In this document: positions 61,441 through 64,000 of the stretch, one piece after another | Position numbering within the stretch: the first letter of the stretch is position 1 | Layout: every line of letters begins with the position of its first letter | Assembly (NCBI GenBank): GCA_034509495.1 | Contig: CM067512.1 | Location: forward strand, 4,864,959 to 4,928,958 | Direction: 5' to 3' | Origin: Acestrorhynchus altus | Lineage: Eukaryota > Chordata > Actinopteri > Characiformes > Acestrorhynchidae | DNA length: 64,000 nucleotides | The notes under the pieces: generated by a model | Databases searched by the model: none | The model's input: the letters and a program-made list of their open reading frames with translations, nothing else | What the model was told of the DNA's origin: nothing | Translations under genes and position numbers: made by a program

Positions 61441-61990
61441 AGGTCAGCTGGTCACTCAGCGTCCGGCCTTCCATGTAACGGCCAGTTAACGTTTTTAATA
61501 GCTTTCCCGGCAGTTTCTGGAGGCCGTACGTGGTGAATGTTTAGTATTAGAGGCTGTAACGAGGTTTAATAACTCAAAAACTCGCGGCGTGAGGCGCTGC
61601 TCGCGCAGCCGAAGAGGCTTCGTGTAAATTTCTAGAAAGGGGGCAGTTAACCAAGACCTACTGCCCCAACGGCCACACGCGGCCCCTGGCACGGCCTCTA
61701 ACGGCCGTGTGCGGGGTTAGTAGTACCTGTGCTGCGCTGCGGGGTCTCGAGGGTCACTTCTGTCCAGATCTGTGCTGACCAGGCTGCTCGTCTTCCTCTC
61801 GCTTTCCTCACCAAAGCTCCGTTATGGCGACTCCGCTACCATTTACTGCCATCTGCTGGACGTTCACCGACCTGCACCGTTCCGTTCCGGTTCCGGCCCC
61901 GGCCCCGTTCCGGTTCGGTGCTTTTCCACCAACATCAACAGTAGTTTGTGGAACCTGAAGAGGGGTCGTACAGTAGTCTGTACGCGCTCT
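61441..61990. promoter_or_regulatory. GC-rich, probably bidirectional promoter of tmem33 and the BTB gene
   Basis: This is the only GC- and CpG-rich stretch between the divergent tmem33 (-) and BTB gene (+) starts. It carries several MYB-type sites (YAACKG): taacgg at 61476-61481 and 61699-61704, caacgg at 61667-61672, and cagtta (taactg on the - strand) at 61483-61488 and 61644-61649. No TATA box is evident. Part of it (61870-61950, gttccggttccgg...) looks like a dispersed repeat. Start sites are not visible. Confidence 0.4.
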
Positions 61991-62566
61991 CACCTCCAAT
62001 TACTGACCCTGTGCAGCCCCTATGGTCCACTAAAACACCAAGGTTGTAAAACCCCAGAACCAGTATCCAGACAAAACTTTCTAGTACCCTGTCTGGCATC
62101 TTGTGCAGAACCCACTTGGGGCCAGCCCATGCTCCAGGCATGTGGCTGTATGTGTGTGTATATGTATGTATTGTCTTTTGAGGAGTCAGAACAAAATCCT
62201 GGGGTGGATTTCAGTTGTGGTTCTGTCTTACCCACCTCTGCTTTACTCTCATGGGGATCTGCATGCGTGCGTGCGTGTGTGTGTGCATGAGCAGCAGGAG
62301 GGATGCACGTGGATGGTGTGTTTAGCACAGACAGACAGAGGGACTCTGTTTATGGAGTGAAAGAAGACATTGGTTTTATGTTTACAGGGTTCAGACCCCA
62401 GCATTAGAGGTCAGTGAACTGGTTTGTGATTATGTGCACACTGGCCCCAGTTTAAAGCTTTAATGTGCTAACTCTTTATAGCCTCAAACACAGACTCTGT
62501 TAAAGTGCTGATTTGATAGTTTTAGTTTTAGCTGATTTGATAGTTTTGTGCATGTGTGTCTCAGAA

Positions 62567-64000
62567 ATGCTGCAGTTTGAGACTTTGCTGTTGAAGCAGC
62601 TGCAGAAGCAACAGAGTCAGGCACAGTTCTGTGACACTGTTCTACAGAGTGAAGGTGAGACCTGTAGACTACAAGTTCACATTCAAGCAAGTCTAATGAA
62701 GCCTCACACTGACATGTGCTCTCAGCATCTCAGCAGGTTCACTTCAGTCAATGCGATCAATGAAGCTCCACTCTGATTTATTCATCTCCACTGTAGCACA
62801 GCTGAGAAACACTGCAGGCATGTCCTGGTTAGAACTTCCAGCCACTGCTTCACACCTCCAGGCCTGCAGTCTGAAGCAGTCTGTTTAAGCTTTTCCAAAA
62901 ACTTCTACTGCTGGTGCTCATAGACCCACTGTGTTTTGCACATAGGGGAATTTGTCCTCCACATTTCACACTTCCACATACAAACTAGTGAGCACACGTG
63001 CCCGGAGCAGTGGGCAGCCCTACCGTTCAGGGATTCGAACCGACAACCTTGCACTGGTTCCCTAACCATCAGTGCTCCGACTGACAGCCACTTCAAGTAG
63101 TACTGCTATCTGTTGCACATACTATTAATACTGCTAGAATTACTAGTCCTGCTGCTACCACTGTTACCACTAATAATATTGCAACTGCTGCAGTACTTAT
63201 TAATAGGAATATTAATTAACATGCTCCACCATGTACAATTTAAGGTACAACAACAGAGACATATTTTTGCAATTTATGTAAAAGAGAGGAACATTTCTTC
63301 ATAGTATAAATATGTATTTCTACTACTAAATTTGAATTTCCCACACTTCAGATTTTCACTTTTTTGCACCAAAGCAGCAATCGGCTACTGGTGTTCATTA
63401 TTTTATGAAGTGTATTTTACTACTATCTATGTAGCTCTTTATTTAAAGTAATATTTTTGAAAAGGAAGCTCTCTCTCTCTCTCTCTCTCTCACTGCTTGT
63501 CTCCAGGTGTGTCAGTACCAGTGCACAGCTGTGTGCTTTCTGCCTTCAGCCCCTGGCTTTGTGGAGCTCTGTCCACCATGCCCGCACCAGTGGCTGGGAA
63601 TAGATGGTTCATTGAACTCCACTGTATGGAGGCCTGCACGCTACTTGGCCTAGTCAGCCTACTGTACTCAGGTCAGTTGGACCCAAACAGAGATGATGTT
63701 CTGTCAGCAGCAGAGCTGCTGGGCATTGAGCTGCCTGAGCAACATATGAAGAAGAAATGTGAAAGCATAGAATGTAGATGCAAAGATAGGGCAGATGCAT
63801 TACAGCAGAAGGAAAATAATCCACAAGGAGCAATGGGAGAGCAAAAGAGTCAAAGCAAGATAAGGGACAGCAGCACACAGACTGTGTGTGACCTAGAGAC
63901 AAATGAGCGAGAGACCCAGACATATCACATAAGTTCAGAACATCAGCAGGACTTTCATATGACTTGCCACACAACATGCTCCTCCACCAGTCAACAAGAA
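62567..64000 (+). CDS. BTB/POZ-domain protein, BTBD18-like (3' end outside window)
   Basis: Two coding exons: 62567-62654 (after acceptor ctcag at 62564) and 63507-64000, open to the window edge. They join in phase and give 194 residues. Residues 1-30 are MLQFETLLLKQLQ-KQQSQAQFCDTVLQSEG. Then comes VSVPVHSCVLSAFSPWL, the classic BTB core in which a Cys-Asp-Val/Thr strand is followed by a buried His/Cys and the Ser-Pro-Phe/Trp turn. LLGLVSLLYSGQL and VLSAAELLGIE complete the domain by about residue 100. A polar, Gln/Ser/Thr-rich tail follows. From memory, the nearest human relative is BTBD18 (QQSGVFCD-LLQ-EG, then VPAHCCILSACSP); ZBTB proteins are the alternative, and zinc fingers could lie beyond the window. 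BTBD18 is a nuclear factor for pachytene piRNA transcription in mouse. The large uninterrupted second exon fits either family. The ATG is the first after the acceptor. Confidence 0.75.
62915..63090 (-). repeat. tRNA-derived SINE in BTB-gene intron
   Basis: On the - strand the sequence has gtggctgtcagtcgg, a perfect box B ggttcgaatcc, then tagggctgcccactgc and gggcacgtgtgctc. The head resembles a tRNA but the fold is incomplete. Confidence 0.6.
63469..63491 (+). repeat. Short (CT)n tract
   Basis: About 23 bases of CT, forming part of the pyrimidine tract before the acceptor at 63506. Confidence 0.8.

Noticed and set aside
61772..62290. 172-aa + strand frame near the tmem33/BTB promoter
   Set aside because: Composed of a GC-rich promoter, a gttccggttccgg-type repeat and GT-rich sequence; no domain seen.
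62990..63070. Possible tRNA gene on the - strand (ggttcgaatcc)
   Set aside because: SINE head; the fold is incomplete and the body matches 23905-24145.
1..64000. CRISPR-like or bacterial operon structure
   Set aside because: All genes are intron-bearing vertebrate genes. The regular repeats are simple-sequence tracts, without spacer-repeat architecture.

Overview
The window is nuclear DNA of a ray-finned fish. It has long intron-containing vertebrate genes, AT-rich intergenic DNA, many microsatellites, Tc1-like transposon fossils, MITE-like elements and tRNA-derived SINEs of teleost type. The species cannot be named from the sequence; an otophysan (characin or catfish-like) is only a guess from the repeat families. 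All exon boundaries below were read by eye from splice sites, phase and homology to known vertebrate proteins. Every internal exon of anxa5, bbs7, ccna2 and tmem33 joins in phase.

Layout: (1) 1-8.8 kb, + strand: 3' end of prominin-1 (prom1), with several possible C-terminal exons. (2) 11.7-16.8 kb, + strand: two tandem FGF-binding-protein genes, fgfbp2 then fgfbp1, each with an unsplit coding sequence. PROM1-FGFBP2-FGFBP1 is also the human 4p15 order. (3) 16.9-24.7 kb: gene-poor and repeat-rich. (4) 24.8-36.7 kb, - strand: complete annexin A5 (anxa5, 316 aa), whose last intron appears to be GC-AG. (5) 41.8-42.0 kb, - strand: a 64-codon membrane micropeptide that I recognise as the SMIM43/NEMEP homologue. 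(6) 43.7-50.4 kb, + strand: complete bbs7 (715 aa) with an X-box upstream. (7) 52.2-55.3 kb, + strand: complete cyclin A2 (ccna2, 422 aa) with a conserved CDE/CHR cell-cycle promoter. (8) 57.0-60.1 kb, - strand: complete tmem33 (251 aa). (9) 61.4-62.0 kb: GC-rich, probably bidirectional promoter. (10) 62.6-64.0 kb, + strand: 5' part of a BTB-domain gene most like BTBD18.

Most of these genes lie on human chromosome 4 (4p15, 4q27, 4p13), so the window is a block of ancestral chromosome-4-type linkage. Compared with human 4q27 (ANXA5, SMIM43, EXOSC9, CCNA2, BBS7), the bbs7-ccna2 pair is inverted, and exosc9 is absent where an inversion would put it; tmem33 lies there instead.

The genes do not form one pathway. 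They are a ciliary trafficking subunit, a mitotic/S-phase cyclin, an ER membrane protein, a phospholipid-binding annexin, two secreted FGF chaperones and a membrane-protrusion glycoprotein. I found no bacterial-type system, CRISPR array, rRNA or functional tRNA gene. The items most worth follow-up are the smim43 micropeptide, the anxa5 GC-AG donor beside a CA repeat, the alternative prom1 C-termini, and the conserved promoter motifs of ccna2, bbs7 and fgfbp1.
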